This document shows, piece after piece, positions 33,987 to 40,821 of a stretch of 43,688 nt of DNA. Position numbers and translations under genes: made by a program. The notes below the pieces were generated by a model that saw nothing but the letters and a program-made list of their open reading frames with translations, ran no database searches and was not told the origin of the DNA. The first letter of the stretch is position 1; the number at the start of each line of letters is the position of its first letter. Origin of the DNA: a virus; IMG/VR virus record IMGVR_UViG_3300045146_000080, positions 1-43,688 of that record, one strand, 5' to 3'.

Positions 33987-35359
33987 CTATACGATGAATA
34001 GTTAGGTGGCAGGTTTGCATTGACTCGGAGTGTGAACTTATCCTTTATGTCTTTATTCATCTCAAAACCGAATGCCGTGCAGTGTACGTTGTATGCAGCC
34101 AATATACCATTGCCGCTGCCGAGGAATGGTATTAGTATTCTGCTACCCGGCTTCACAAATGCATCATAGATAGCACACATCAACTCAACTGGTTTTTCTG
34201 TTATGTGTATTCTGCTTTCTGGGGCGACGGTTCGAAACGAGAATATATCGTGGGTTCCCTCTTTTGCCAATCGAGCAGATGGTTTTCGCATGTAGTAAAA
34301 TAGTTCGTAGCATCTAACGAGGTTGGTCTCTGCAGCCCTCACCTGCCCCGTTGGTTTCACCCACACGCAGGGAGTACCTGGGCCTTTCAACTTATACTTT
34401 TCACACAGTTTCCAAATCTCATTCCCGAGTGGATGATAGGCAAACCATAGCACTATCCAGCCCGTCTCCGATAATATTCGAACGCACTCTCCTAGAACTT
34501 TGTCTAGATACTCTAGATAGTCCCCCTCTGCTTTTGTATATCCGTCTACTTTCATTTTGTGCAGCGCCTCGTGTTCCACCGGCCTGGACTCTAGATCAAT
34601 AGCCCCCCAATCAGGGTCGAGTTCTATCAAATCCATACTATTATCTGGCACATCCTTTATCTTCTCAAAGAAGTCTCCTATTATATAGGAGTTCATTATC
34701 TGTTTGTGCAGTATTTTATCCGGCGTATCTGCACGTTCTTTTTCTACTGCCTTTGCTAGCTCCTTAGCCTCGTATGTTTTTTTCAATGTTTTCAACATCT
34801 TCATAGCCTCGGCCTTTGTGCCGGCTTCGGCTAGTTCTGGTATTACTTCTATTGCCTCTGCCAGTTCGATATCGAGTGATACGGTGGCTGCTGACTTGCC
34901 AAGCATCTTTGCCGTATCTCTCATACTATGCCCCTCTGATTGAGGAGCACTCCCCTTCGGGCCGTGTATTTCCTGCATGATTTTATGTATTCTATTTGTC
35001 AATGCTACCTGCTCGGCGTATTCCATATCCTTTCTATCTATATTCTCAAACAACTCTATTGCCCTGCTCTCCAACTCCGTTAGATCGGATGGATATATGC
35101 TGGCCTTCACCTCCGACCAACCTAGTTGCCGACATGCCTCGAGACGACGGCCTCCGGCTAGTAGTTGATATGGCTGCGCTGTGTCACCTGACTCCTTTAC
35201 AACAATAGGATGCCATAGGCCGTTGGTCTGTATGCTTTGCTTCAAACTTTCTATATCACCTAGATCTGTTCGATAACGATAACCCTTCAACAGTTCTAGG
35301 ATGGCTATTGTTTTCACTTCCTTTGGTTTTATCGCCCTCGCCGCCGGTCTCTCCTCCAC
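33977..35359 (-). CDS. ParB-like nuclease domain fused to a DNA methyltransferase
   Basis: I take the GTG at 35359, because GAGGAGG lies just upstream and the previous gene ends at 35362; an ATG at 35422 would give 21 more residues. Numbers follow the 460-residue form. Residues 10-112 are ParB-like: AGGRRLEACRQLGW with GGRR at 69-72, and ENIDRKDM at 105-112. A helix-turn-helix follows near 150-169. The methyltransferase part has DPDW at 248-251 where DPPY or DPPW is normal, then FLGSG at 412-416, the SAM-binding motif I after the catalytic motif (beta order). ParB-methyltransferase fusions are known in phages; the altered catalytic motif is unusual. Confidence 0.75.
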   Translation of the reverse strand: MEERPAARAIKPKEVKTIAILELLKGYRYRTDLGDIESLKQSIQTNGLWHPIVVKESGDTAQPYQLLAGGRRLEACRQLGWSEVKASIYPSDLTELESRAIELFENIDRKDMEYAEQVALTNRIHKIMQEIHGPKGSAPQSEGHSMRDTAKMLGKSAATVSLDIELAEAIEVIPELAEAGTKAEAMKMLKTLKKTYEAKELAKAVEKERADTPDKILHKQIMNSYIIGDFFEKIKDVPDNSMDLIELDPDWGAIDLESRPVEHEALHKMKVDGYTKAEGDYLEYLDKVLGECVRILSETGWIVLWFAYHPLGNEIWKLCEKYKLKGPGTPCVWVKPTGQVRAAETNLVRCYELFYYMRKPSARLAKEGTHDIFSFRTVAPESRIHITEKPVELMCAIYDAFVKPGSRILIPFLGSGNGILAAYNVHCTAFGFEMNKDIKDKFTLRVNANLPPNYSSYRRV

Positions 35360-35361
35360 AA

Positions 35362-35625
35362 CTACCTCCTCTTTGTTTTTACAAATCTGCACTTTGCAGG
35401 GATGACCTTTTCTTCTGTGCATTGGTATTCCATGTTGAGATCTCTGACTAGCGTTCCTAGCCTATCCCGAATAAGTTTAATCTCCTTCCATACTTCTTTA
35501 GAAACGTTATTCATTCTCTCATCTTCTGCAGCTATACTACGGGTCAGAGATCCCACCCGTTCAATCAGAAGCTCTACGTCTTGCTCGAGCCTGCGCAATC
35601 TCTTAAAAACGCTTATCATATTCAT
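35362..35625 (-). CDS. coiled-coil protein, 87 aa
   Basis: The frame opens with a TTG at 35661, but the likely start is the ATG at 35625 after GAAGAGGAGAAT, or the next one at 35619. The chain MNMISVFKRLRRLEQDVELL continues with heptad-like helices (LIERVGSLTRSIAAEDERMN and KEIKLIRDRLGTLVRDLN). It is likely a coiled coil. It lies two bases before the methyltransferase start and belongs to that operon. Function unknown. Confidence 0.55.
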   Translation of the reverse strand: MNMISVFKRLRRLEQDVELLIERVGSLTRSIAAEDERMNNVSKEVWKEIKLIRDRLGTLVRDLNMEYQCTEEKVIPAKCRFVKTKRR

Positions 35626-35657
35626 ATTCTCCTCTTCTATCACTGCCGGGGAAATTT

Positions 35658-35888
35658 TCAATCTATTATGACCCGTTTATTGCTATCCAACCTGAATCCA
35701 AATTCATCTAACACGCCTGAAACCTTGTGGATACTACCATCACGAAAAATACGCAAAATTCCTCCACCGCGTCTGCAATTTCCCTTTTCATCTACAACCA
35801 TCAAAACAATATCACCATCGTCTATTACAAGCCTCAATCTAACCATATCCTTCCTCTGAGGCTTTTCCTGATAGATTTCATACTTCAT
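35658..35888 (-). CDS. small hypothetical protein, 76 aa
   Basis: The ATG at 35888 follows GAGGAGGCATGAA. The chain MKYEIYQEKPQRKDMVRLRL, then DGDIVLMVVDEKGNCRRGGG is beta-rich and basic, with a Gly-rich turn and a C-terminal LDSNKRVIID. No family is recognised. It is at the edge of the accessory island at 35.6-38.4 kb. An open frame without a start ends two bases upstream. Confidence 0.6.
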   Translation of the reverse strand: MKYEIYQEKPQRKDMVRLRLVIDDGDIVLMVVDEKGNCRRGGGILRIFRDGSIHKVSGVLDEFGFRLDSNKRVIID

Positions 35889-35889
35889 T

Positions 35890-35976
35890 TCATGCCTCCT
35901 CATAGTTCTTTTCGAAATATTCTGGATTGATGTACCACCTGTCGTTGATGTTGTCTGGATTTCTGGCTTCCTTTAT
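35890..35976 (-). pseudogene. coding-like stretch without a start codon
   Basis: Between the collagen-like gene and the 35888 gene a frame reads IKEARNPDNINDRWYINPEY, FEKNYEEA and stops at 35890. The residues look like protein, but no ATG, GTG or TTG precedes it in frame before a stop. Fusion by a -1 shift at the end of the collagen-like gene is possible. Confidence is low. Confidence 0.25.
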
Positions 35977-36707
35977 TTTACTCTTTCAATCCACCAGCCT
36001 TCGCTGATAGACGAGTGCCAGACAGATCTATTCCCATTTACGTCAACTGCCCGCACAATCGGGATGATCTTAACCCCCACTGGAAGACCACGATATACAA
36101 AACTACACCGCGGCCTGTAGTTAATCGCATCCGCGGGCGTTCGTTTAAGTGGAGCATAGACTCCATTCACCAAATAGCTTGTCTCAAAGTAGCAGACCCT
36201 TTCGGGTTGGCCAGTTACATCAAGCCAGTCGTGTGTCCAAGCTACGGCTATTGAGTCAACTCTAATCGTAACCACGCTGTCTTGTGGAGTGTATATTACT
36301 TCTACAATCATATTTTCTACATGAGACGGCCACGTTCTAATCATGTCAACCACTTGTTGCATATCCTGCAGTGATTTACTTATTCTTATTACTTCGTTAA
36401 ACATCCACCATAGGGAATCATAGGGCCACTGCTCAAACCGTGACAACCTGTCACGGGTCAAGCTGTCCGATGTTTCAAGATGTTCGATTTTCTCGAACAG
36501 CTCGTCTTGCCGAACATCAATACTGTCCATTTCTGATTGAAACCAGTCCATGTCACAATCCGCACCCGGTGCGCCTCTCGGCCCAGTTGCTCCCTGCTTG
36601 CCCTGAATCCCCTGAATGCCTTGCGGCCCAGGATCACCCTTCGGCCCCTGTGGGCCGGTGCAAGAAAGCACTAATAGCAATGCCGCTGCTAATTTTAGGC
36701 TATTCAT
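35973..36707 (-). CDS. collagen-like lipoprotein, 244 aa
   Basis: An N-terminal signal with a lipobox-like VLSC16 precedes eleven Gly-X-Y triplets (residues 18-50; GPQGPKGDPGPQGIQG and following). This is followed by a helical stretch (EKIEHLETSDSLTRDRLSRF) and a beta-rich C-terminal domain with several Trp (VAWTHDWLDV, CYFETSYLVNGVYAPL) that recalls a fibronectin III or Ig fold. It thus looks like a surface lipoprotein of the infected cell. The gene is in the leftward arm, away from virion genes. Effects on host surface or superinfection are possible, not shown. Codon use differs from nearby replication genes. Confidence 0.7.
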   Translation of the reverse strand: MNSLKLAAALLLVLSCTGPQGPKGDPGPQGIQGIQGKQGATGPRGAPGADCDMDWFQSEMDSIDVRQDELFEKIEHLETSDSLTRDRLSRFEQWPYDSLWWMFNEVIRISKSLQDMQQVVDMIRTWPSHVENMIVEVIYTPQDSVVTIRVDSIAVAWTHDWLDVTGQPERVCYFETSYLVNGVYAPLKRTPADAINYRPRCSFVYRGLPVGVKIIPIVRAVDVNGNRSVWHSSISEGWWIERVK

Positions 36708-36946
36708 TAATTGGGTCTCCTGCGATTTTTCACCCCTTCAGATACGAAATATATGTCCAGACATAATTCATGCACAACATTGTATGCAAGTACAATAAGA
36801 ATTCCGATAATCCAGAACGGGAAAAGCATCGTTCTTGTTGTGTGCCGAAGGTAATCATGATATAACGGTAAATGGAAAAATCTTGCTCGGCACTCCGGCT
36901 TTTTTGTGTCGATCAGCCATCTCAAGTTACATTTCAGGTTATTCAT
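36707..36946 (-). CDS. small membrane protein, 79 aa
   Basis: The TAA overlaps the ATG of the collagen-like gene. The chain MNNLKCNLRWLIDTKKPECR is followed by one hydrophobic segment (about 40-61, TMLFPFWIIGILIVLAYNVV) and a basic end. The ribosome site is weak (AAGGGAATTAAT). A partnership with the lipoprotein is conceivable because the stop and start overlap, but nothing else supports it. Confidence 0.6.
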   Translation of the reverse strand: MNNLKCNLRWLIDTKKPECRARFFHLPLYHDYLRHTTRTMLFPFWIIGILIVLAYNVVHELCLDIYFVSEGVKNRRRPN

Positions 36947-36947
36947 A

Positions 36948-37193
36948 TTAATTCCCTTTGTTTATTTTGCCGGTTCCGTTGCATTCAGGGCATTTTACAA
37001 AATGCCATCCGTCTTCTGCGTGACTTTTGTTTTCCGCTTCAAGCCAAAGTGAGCGGAATGGCTCTTCTGTATCGCTTTCATGAATAGGAACCCATCCGGT
37101 TCCTTCGCATTGCCCATCACACATGGTTGCCGGATCTGGCGGTTTAATTCCAAGTGCTTTGTACCTGTCTGTAAATTCAAAAAACTTATTCAT
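36948..37193 (-). CDS. DnaJ-type zinc-finger protein, 81 aa
   Basis: The ATG at 37193 follows AAGGAGGCGAGAG. After MNKFFEFTDRYKALGIKPPD the chain carries CDGQCEGTGW (about residues 25-34) and, near the end, CPECNGTGKINKG (about 67-79). These are two CxxCxGxG repeats of the kind found in the DnaJ zinc centre. Here a single pair may bind one zinc. Such small proteins are common phage cargo. Role unknown. Confidence 0.7.
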   Translation of the reverse strand: MNKFFEFTDRYKALGIKPPDPATMCDGQCEGTGWVPIHESDTEEPFRSLWLEAENKSHAEDGWHFVKCPECNGTGKINKGN

Positions 37194-37226
37194 CTCTCGC
37201 CTCCTTCTGACTAAAACCACAGGCTA

Positions 37227-37439
37227 TCATTCGAATTCGTTTATTTCATCGGAGAACGATATTTCAACCGATTCCCCTAAAACCAATTTGAATGCATTAC
37301 CGAATGCCTTTTTGATTTCTGCGCGTTCGGCTGAACCAGTGGATGCATCAAATAAATCCTTTATTTCCCAGCTTGCAGCAGGAATACCCGCCGCATTGTC
37401 TCCTGGATAACATGCGTACAGAGTAACAAATGGTCCCAT
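37227..37439 (-). CDS. hypothetical protein, 70 aa
   Basis: The ATG at 37439 follows AAAGGAGAATAAG. An open frame further upstream to 37544 has no ribosome site and would cross a structured leader. The chain MGPFVTLYACYPGDNAAGIP continues with ASWEIKDLFDASTGSAERAE and ends with a beta strand and an acidic end. It is not recognised. The leader of this gene, 37440-37613, has marked inverted repeats. Confidence 0.6.
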   Translation of the reverse strand: MGPFVTLYACYPGDNAAGIPAASWEIKDLFDASTGSAERAEIKKAFGNAFKLVLGESVEISFSDEINEFE

Positions 37440-37613
37440 CTTATTCTCCTTTCTTATCAGAACCACAGGCCGGGATTCCCTACTCCGGCTACCCTCTCTG
37501 ACGTTCCCGCAACGTTGCATTAGTGCCATCAGCCCCGCGGACACTGACCATGCTTATTCGCATCTGTGGTTCACTTAATTGATGGGGTAGTCCAGGTCGC
37601 TCGGCGGGTGTTA
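37440..37613 (-). other. structured leader without a gene
   Basis: No gene is supported. GAACCACAG at 37460-37468 and CTGTGGTTC at 37564-37572 pair and enclose about 95 bases. Inside, GCCGG and CCGGC (near 37469-37490) form a hairpin. The segment CCTGTGGTT just before the ribosome site of the 37439 gene recurs before the ribosome site of the 37193 gene (minus strand of 37215-37224). A translation-control structure is possible. Confidence 0.4.
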
Positions 37614-37823
37614 TTAGGACGCACACTTACGACCCTCTGCACCGTAACTCGCATTCCATGCCTTTATGGCATCTTCCAGATCAAGATACCACTTTCTCCA
37701 CTTGTGTCCATTCTTGCACTCACATCTCCAAAACAGCCTGCCGTATTGAATACCATTAAATTCACGCTCTGATTTTGGTTCGGCGACGGCTCCACATCTC
37801 GGACACGGCAATGGCTTGGTCAT
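37614..37823 (-). CDS. Lar-like restriction alleviation protein (putative), 69 aa
   Basis: The ATG at 37823 follows AAAGGAGATAGAGAA. The chain MTKPLPCPRCGAVAEPKSER has a CPRC pair; the second pair (CECKNGHKWRKW) and the closing DLEDAIKAWN match the plan of the Lar family, where a zinc ribbon is followed by an E/D-A-I-x-x-W-N end. Lar proteins of the Rac prophage relieve restriction by host enzymes. Whether this one does is inferred from the pattern only. Confidence 0.6.
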   Translation of the reverse strand: MTKPLPCPRCGAVAEPKSEREFNGIQYGRLFWRCECKNGHKWRKWYLDLEDAIKAWNASYGAEGRKCAS

Positions 37824-38014
37824 TTCTCTATCTCCTTTCGGTCTGCCTGCGGATCGGCTGTGTCGGATAAAATCCTGAAACAAGCCGGATCAACTAATGG
37901 ACAATGATCCTGATAGTCAAACGTTATGTCCTTCACAAACTCAATCGCTAGATCGCTTTCATATAAATCCTCGTCCGCTTCACTTAGTGTTATTTCCACT
38001 ATTATCTTTCTCAT
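37820..38014 (-). CDS. small acidic protein, 64 aa
   Basis: The ATG follows GGGAGGCAGAGAA, and the stop overlaps the next ATG by four bases. The chain MRKIIVEITLSEADEDLYES is followed by FVKDITFDYQDHCP and is strongly acidic. It is not recognised. It is part of the chain of overlapping small accessory genes. Confidence 0.6.
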   Translation of the reverse strand: MRKIIVEITLSEADEDLYESDLAIEFVKDITFDYQDHCPLVDPACFRILSDTADPQADRKEIEK

Positions 38015-38397
38015 TTCTCTGCCTCCCTATATCCACAATGTTCACAAACCCACTGTAACTCCATGCCCGTAGAGCCTTTCGCGTGTTTGCATTTCGGACA
38101 AGGCTTATCTTCCTTCAAATCCACCCGCTTATCGGTAGTTTGTTCTATTACACGCAATCTGTAATATTCATTCTTGGCGTCATCAAAAGACTTTTTGATA
38201 CCATGCTGTTCGGTATAATGACCACCATCTTTGTGAATGATAGCCAGTAAATCGCGGAGTTTTTGTTCGTAGTCGAATGTCTGCGGATCGGCAACTACCC
38301 TAATAAAAAAATTGCAATGATCCACTCCGTTACGTAAATGACTGAATCTGCATTCATTGAAAAATTTACAAGCGGTGCATTCTTCCATCTTCCGCAT
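38011..38397 (-). CDS. zinc-ribbon accessory protein, 128 aa
   Basis: The ATG at 38397 follows GGGAGGCCGTC. An N-terminal C-x2-C with further Cys (CTACKFFNECRFSH) and a C-terminal ribbon (CPKCKHAKGSTGMELQW, then VCEHCGYRE) suggest two metal sites. The middle is helical (FDYEQKLRDLLAIIHKDGGH). No specific family is recognised. It closes the accessory island on its upstream side, next to the hairpin at 38421-38491. Confidence 0.65.
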   Translation of the reverse strand: MRKMEECTACKFFNECRFSHLRNGVDHCNFFIRVVADPQTFDYEQKLRDLLAIIHKDGGHYTEQHGIKKSFDDAKNEYYRLRVIEQTTDKRVDLKEDKPCPKCKHAKGSTGMELQWVCEHCGYREAEK

Positions 38398-38420
38398 GAC
38401 GGCCTCCCTTGATTTGGAAT

Positions 38421-38491
38421 GGAGCGCAGGTACAGACCCTATGCTCTATAACTATGTTCCGTTTATCTGTACTTTCTCGGCTCTGCGCTCC
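38421..38491 (-). ncRNA. hairpin leader element with GGAGCGCAG ends
   Basis: On the minus strand the element begins GGAGCGCAG and ends CTGCGCTCC, a perfect nine-base inverted repeat 71 bases long in all. Inside, GTACAG and CTGTAC make a second stem. The ends and an inner AGCATAGG are shared with the tRNA-like element at 39276-39324. It lies just before the ribosome site of the 38397 gene. No T run follows it, so it is not a terminator. Confidence 0.55.
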
Positions 38492-38496
38492 TATTT

Positions 38497-38802
38497 TTAA
38501 TCGTATATTACTTCCACACCACATCTTGTTGCTTCTTTTATCTCTTCCTTTGCACCCTCTGACATCGTATGATTTTTCATAACTATCAATGTATCTATCC
38601 TTTGTACTAACTCTAGGTATCCTCCTCTAAAAAACTTCTCTTGTTGTACGCCGTAGAACGCACCTGTGTTTAGGTGAGGACATATCACGAAATAGTTTAG
38701 TGATATATATTTCCTTGCCACATCGGATGCCTGTGCTATGTTATCCGCTATTTCCTCTATAGTCGGCGCTGAAAATTTTCCACATATCATAGCTATCTTC
38801 AC
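38497..38802 (-). CDS. DUF4406 / nucleoside deoxyribosyltransferase-like protein, 101 aa
   Basis: The GTG at 38802 follows GAGGAGGGC and overlaps the previous stop. The chain MKIAMICGKFSAPTIEEIAD, then the YISLNYFVICPHLNTGAFYG stretch and MKNHTMSEGAKEEIKEATRC follow the DUF4406 pattern: a strand-turn at the start, P-H-x-N/T in the middle and S-x-G-x-x-x-E-I near the end. The fold is related to nucleoside 2-deoxyribosyltransferases. Activity here is unknown. Confidence 0.65.
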   Translation of the reverse strand: MKIAMICGKFSAPTIEEIADNIAQASDVARKYISLNYFVICPHLNTGAFYGVQQEKFFRGGYLELVQRIDTLIVMKNHTMSEGAKEEIKEATRCGVEVIYD

Positions 38803-39026
38803 ACGCCCTCCTCTAGCTTTTTCATCAGGAACAATAGTTCAGCCTCTCCCATCCCATCTGCCGATAGCAGTTTGTCCATAGCGTTGACCTGCTTCTTCTC
38901 TTTTTTCACCGCCTCTTTCACTGCTCGTTTGGATGTTATCCTACTGAGTCGTATAGCTCTATGTACCGCTATAGCCTCATTGTTGTCCATTTGTAGGATG
39001 CTTTTCTTTATTTCTCTTAACTCCAT
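38799..39026 (-). CDS. small helical protein, 75 aa
   Basis: The ATG follows GAGGTCATAA. The chain MELREIKKSILQMDNNEAIA is followed by Lys-rich helices (KRAVKEAVKKEKKQVNAMDK). It looks like a short helical protein with a basic centre. It overlaps the preceding gene by 50 bases in another frame and has its own ribosome site. Not recognised. Confidence 0.5.
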   Translation of the reverse strand: MELREIKKSILQMDNNEAIAVHRAIRLSRITSKRAVKEAVKKEKKQVNAMDKLLSADGMGEAELLFLMKKLEEGV

Positions 39027-39243
39027 TTATGACCTCGAATTTTGCTAACACTGTTTTCGTTATGATAGCGTCTATGACTAACTCTGGATTCTTTTCTATT
39101 GCATCTAGCAGCCAATCCAAAACATAGGACATCACCGGTTTCCTCATACCCCACGGTATCAACTTATTCAACCGTATCTCCTGCTCGGTAGATATTTCTA
39201 CGTTAAGACGAGGAACTGTTCTTTCTATCTTTCTATCCTTCAT
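38977..39243 (-). CDS. ribbon-helix-helix-like DNA-binding protein, 88 aa
   Basis: The ATG follows TAGGAGATAACT. The region RLNVEISTEQEIRLNKLIPW followed by VMSYVLDWLLDAIEKNPELV has the strand-helix-helix order of ribbon-helix-helix repressors such as Arc and CopG. Such proteins bind palindromes as dimers, which makes this one a possible ligand for the nine palindromic elements. That link is inference. The 3' end overlaps the next gene by 50 bases. Confidence 0.55.
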   Translation of the reverse strand: MKDRKIERTVPRLNVEISTEQEIRLNKLIPWGMRKPVMSYVLDWLLDAIEKNPELVIDAIITKTVLAKFEVINGVKRNKEKHPTNGQQ

Positions 39244-39275
39244 AGTTATCTCCTATTTTGTTATATCTAGTTGGT

Positions 39276-39324
39276 TGGAGCGCAGGTGGGATTCGAACCC
39301 ACCTATGCTACCAAAGCTGCGCTC
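39276..39324 (-). ncRNA. tRNA-like element without anticodon arm
   Basis: On the minus strand GAGCGCAG and CTGCGCTC form an eight-base stem. Between them AGCTTTGGTAGC resembles a shortened D arm with the GG of the D loop, and GGTGGGTTCGAATCCCACC has a canonical T loop TTCGAAT on a five- or six-pair stem. No anticodon arm or variable loop is present. It lies between the genes at 39333 and 39243, about 30 bases before a ribosome site. A degenerate tRNA gene or a regulatory RNA are possible. Confidence 0.65.
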
Positions 39325-39332
39325 TTTCTATG

Positions 39333-39749
39333 TTACGCCTTCGGAATCACGAAACGTTTGATGTTGTTCTGCTCTCCGTAGTCATCACTCTCGTTGGTTG
39401 TGAGGATTGCGAATGCCTCACTCCCGTTGAGGGATTTCTGATCCTTGTCCACCATGTCGGCGAGCTGCTGTGCATTTTTGAATCGCAGTTTGAACGCATC
39501 CCTGAACGTGCGGATTCTGCGCAGTTTGCCGTTGGATTCGTCCTTACTATCGCTGTCTGTTGGGAACGATAACCACGTCGACAGTGGCTTCACATTTTCC
39601 TGGTCAACCACCCTGAACCTGATCTGGATGCCAGGCTTCTGATTTTTGTCGAGCTTCCCCTCTGCTCCTGTTATGGCTATCCTATGTTCTCCATCGGTAG
39701 CCACGCCGAGTTCCGGTACTCCATCGAGTTCGAAGTCGAGAATACCCAT
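39333..39749 (-). CDS. possible single-stranded DNA-binding protein, DUF669-like, 138 aa
   Basis: The ATG follows AAGGAGTAACAAG. The chain has beta-rich segments (GEHRIAITGAEGKLDKNQKP, then GIQIRFRVVDQENVKPLSTW) and a C-terminal NESDDYGEQNNIKRFVIPKA. DUF669-like phage proteins in recombination modules have this composition and length and are thought to bind ssDNA. The place beside the RecA-fold ATPase supports this. Not verified. Confidence 0.5.
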   Translation of the reverse strand: MGILDFELDGVPELGVATDGEHRIAITGAEGKLDKNQKPGIQIRFRVVDQENVKPLSTWLSFPTDSDSKDESNGKLRRIRTFRDAFKLRFKNAQQLADMVDKDQKSLNGSEAFAILTTNESDDYGEQNNIKRFVIPKA

Positions 39750-39778
39750 CTTGTTACTCCTTCTTTTTGTTTGTAGTC

Positions 39779-39801
39779 TTGTGTTTAATTTTTAAACACG
39801 T
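39779..39801 (-). promoter_or_regulatory. palindromic element 9 of 9
   Basis: On the minus strand: AGACGTGTTTAA, AAA, TTAAACACAA. The left half is intact and it points to the 39333-39749 gene, whose ATG is 41 bases from the centre. The preceding gene ends nine bases upstream. Confidence 0.85.
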
Positions 39802-39809
39802 CTTGCTTT

Positions 39810-40010
39810 TTACCCAATCTTGTTCAACAACTCATTCGCTGCTGTGATAACCCTCCTCACGGCCGTCCTCGCGTCCTGCACGAGACCTTCCAACGTTTCC
39901 TTCGGCGCTGCCGTAGGCGTTTGTACATACTCAAACGCAGGAATCTTCACCTGTTCCGCCTCGGTCTGCACTTTCTCCTCTTCTTTCTTGTCTGTGTTGA
40001 GCCAGCCCAT
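39810..40010 (-). CDS. small hypothetical protein, 66 aa
   Basis: The ATG at 40010 follows AAAGGAGGTGATACGA; a GTG three codons earlier is an alternative. The chain MGWLNTDKKEEEKVQTEAEQ has an acidic/basic low-complexity start, and the second half is helical (LEGLVQDARTAVRRVITAAN). Not recognised. It lies directly before palindromic element 9. Confidence 0.55.
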   Translation of the reverse strand: MGWLNTDKKEEEKVQTEAEQVKIPAFEYVQTPTAAPKETLEGLVQDARTAVRRVITAANELLNKIG

Positions 40011-40037
40011 TCGTATCACCTCCTTTCTGTTTGTTGT

Positions 40038-40820
40038 TTATGATCTATCTTCCGCCGGCAGTCCCGCCTTTTCGAGTAGCTTTTTTATGTTCGGCTCCTC
40101 CTGTGGCAGGAATATGCCGCTGCCTATTCTTGTTCTGGCTATATACTTCCCTGTCGGTCTTGTTAATAGCTTGACGTGGATGCCGTCTGACTTTTCCTCA
40201 TTTATCAATACGTATATCTCGTCAAATAGAATGGGAATGTTTATCTGCATACTCGGTATGCTAGCAAAACGAGCTATCATCTTCCCCTCTACTTCCTCCG
40301 GTTCTAGCGTTAGATGACCGGTTAATATGAAGTCGCAGGATAGGGCACAGCACTGTTTCATGTGGGATATAAAGGCATTGCCAATAGCTCCCCACTCTGG
40401 CTGGCTGACGTTGTCTCGTCCACTCTTTTTCATTGCATACTCTGCCATGCTCCTCAAAAACGTGGATGCGCTGTCTATACAATAGGTTCCAAACTTGTCG
40501 AAGAACTTTTCCCTCACCCTATTATTGAACTCCTTCTCCCATTCCGAGAAGGGAAACTCCTTCGACTTCGACCAGCGCATATCCGGCACTATTCTCCCCG
40601 CTTCTATGAGAGGTTTGAAATCTCTCAGCTTCGGCCCGCCTGGATCGAAACTATCTATCAACACGGGCATCCTCGCTGTTTTCAACAGCGTTGTTTTTCC
40701 TACGCCGAGTTGACCGAGAACGATAGCGTTGAACTTGTGTTGCGCGCTATCCTCTGCGTACATTTTCAATAACTTTTCTATTCCTGGGTCTACTGTCAAT
40801 GGTTGTTTCTGTTCTGCCAT
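40038..40820 (-). CDS. RecA-fold ATPase, Sak4-like recombinase, 260 aa
   Basis: Walker A is GQLGVGKTT (36-44) and Walker B ends at D116 in YCIDSAS. The later ILTGHL fits the sensor strand of phage AAA_24-type ATPases. Length and order match Sak4-type single-strand annealing proteins, which pair ssDNA. A RecB-like nuclease and a possible ssDNA-binding protein lie nearby, as in other Sak4 modules. A general P-loop packaging or nucleotide-binding protein is the alternative. The start follows TAAGGAGAAATAAG. Confidence 0.7.
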   Translation of the reverse strand: MAEQKQPLTVDPGIEKLLKMYAEDSAQHKFNAIVLGQLGVGKTTLLKTARMPVLIDSFDPGGPKLRDFKPLIEAGRIVPDMRWSKSKEFPFSEWEKEFNNRVREKFFDKFGTYCIDSASTFLRSMAEYAMKKSGRDNVSQPEWGAIGNAFISHMKQCCALSCDFILTGHLTLEPEEVEGKMIARFASIPSMQINIPILFDEIYVLINEEKSDGIHVKLLTRPTGKYIARTRIGSGIFLPQEEPNIKKLLEKAGLPAEDRS

Positions 40821-40821
40821 C

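Noticed and set aside
39276-39360. Full-length tRNA gene
   Set aside because: The acceptor-like stem closes after about 49 bases and no anticodon arm is present, so it is called tRNA-like only.
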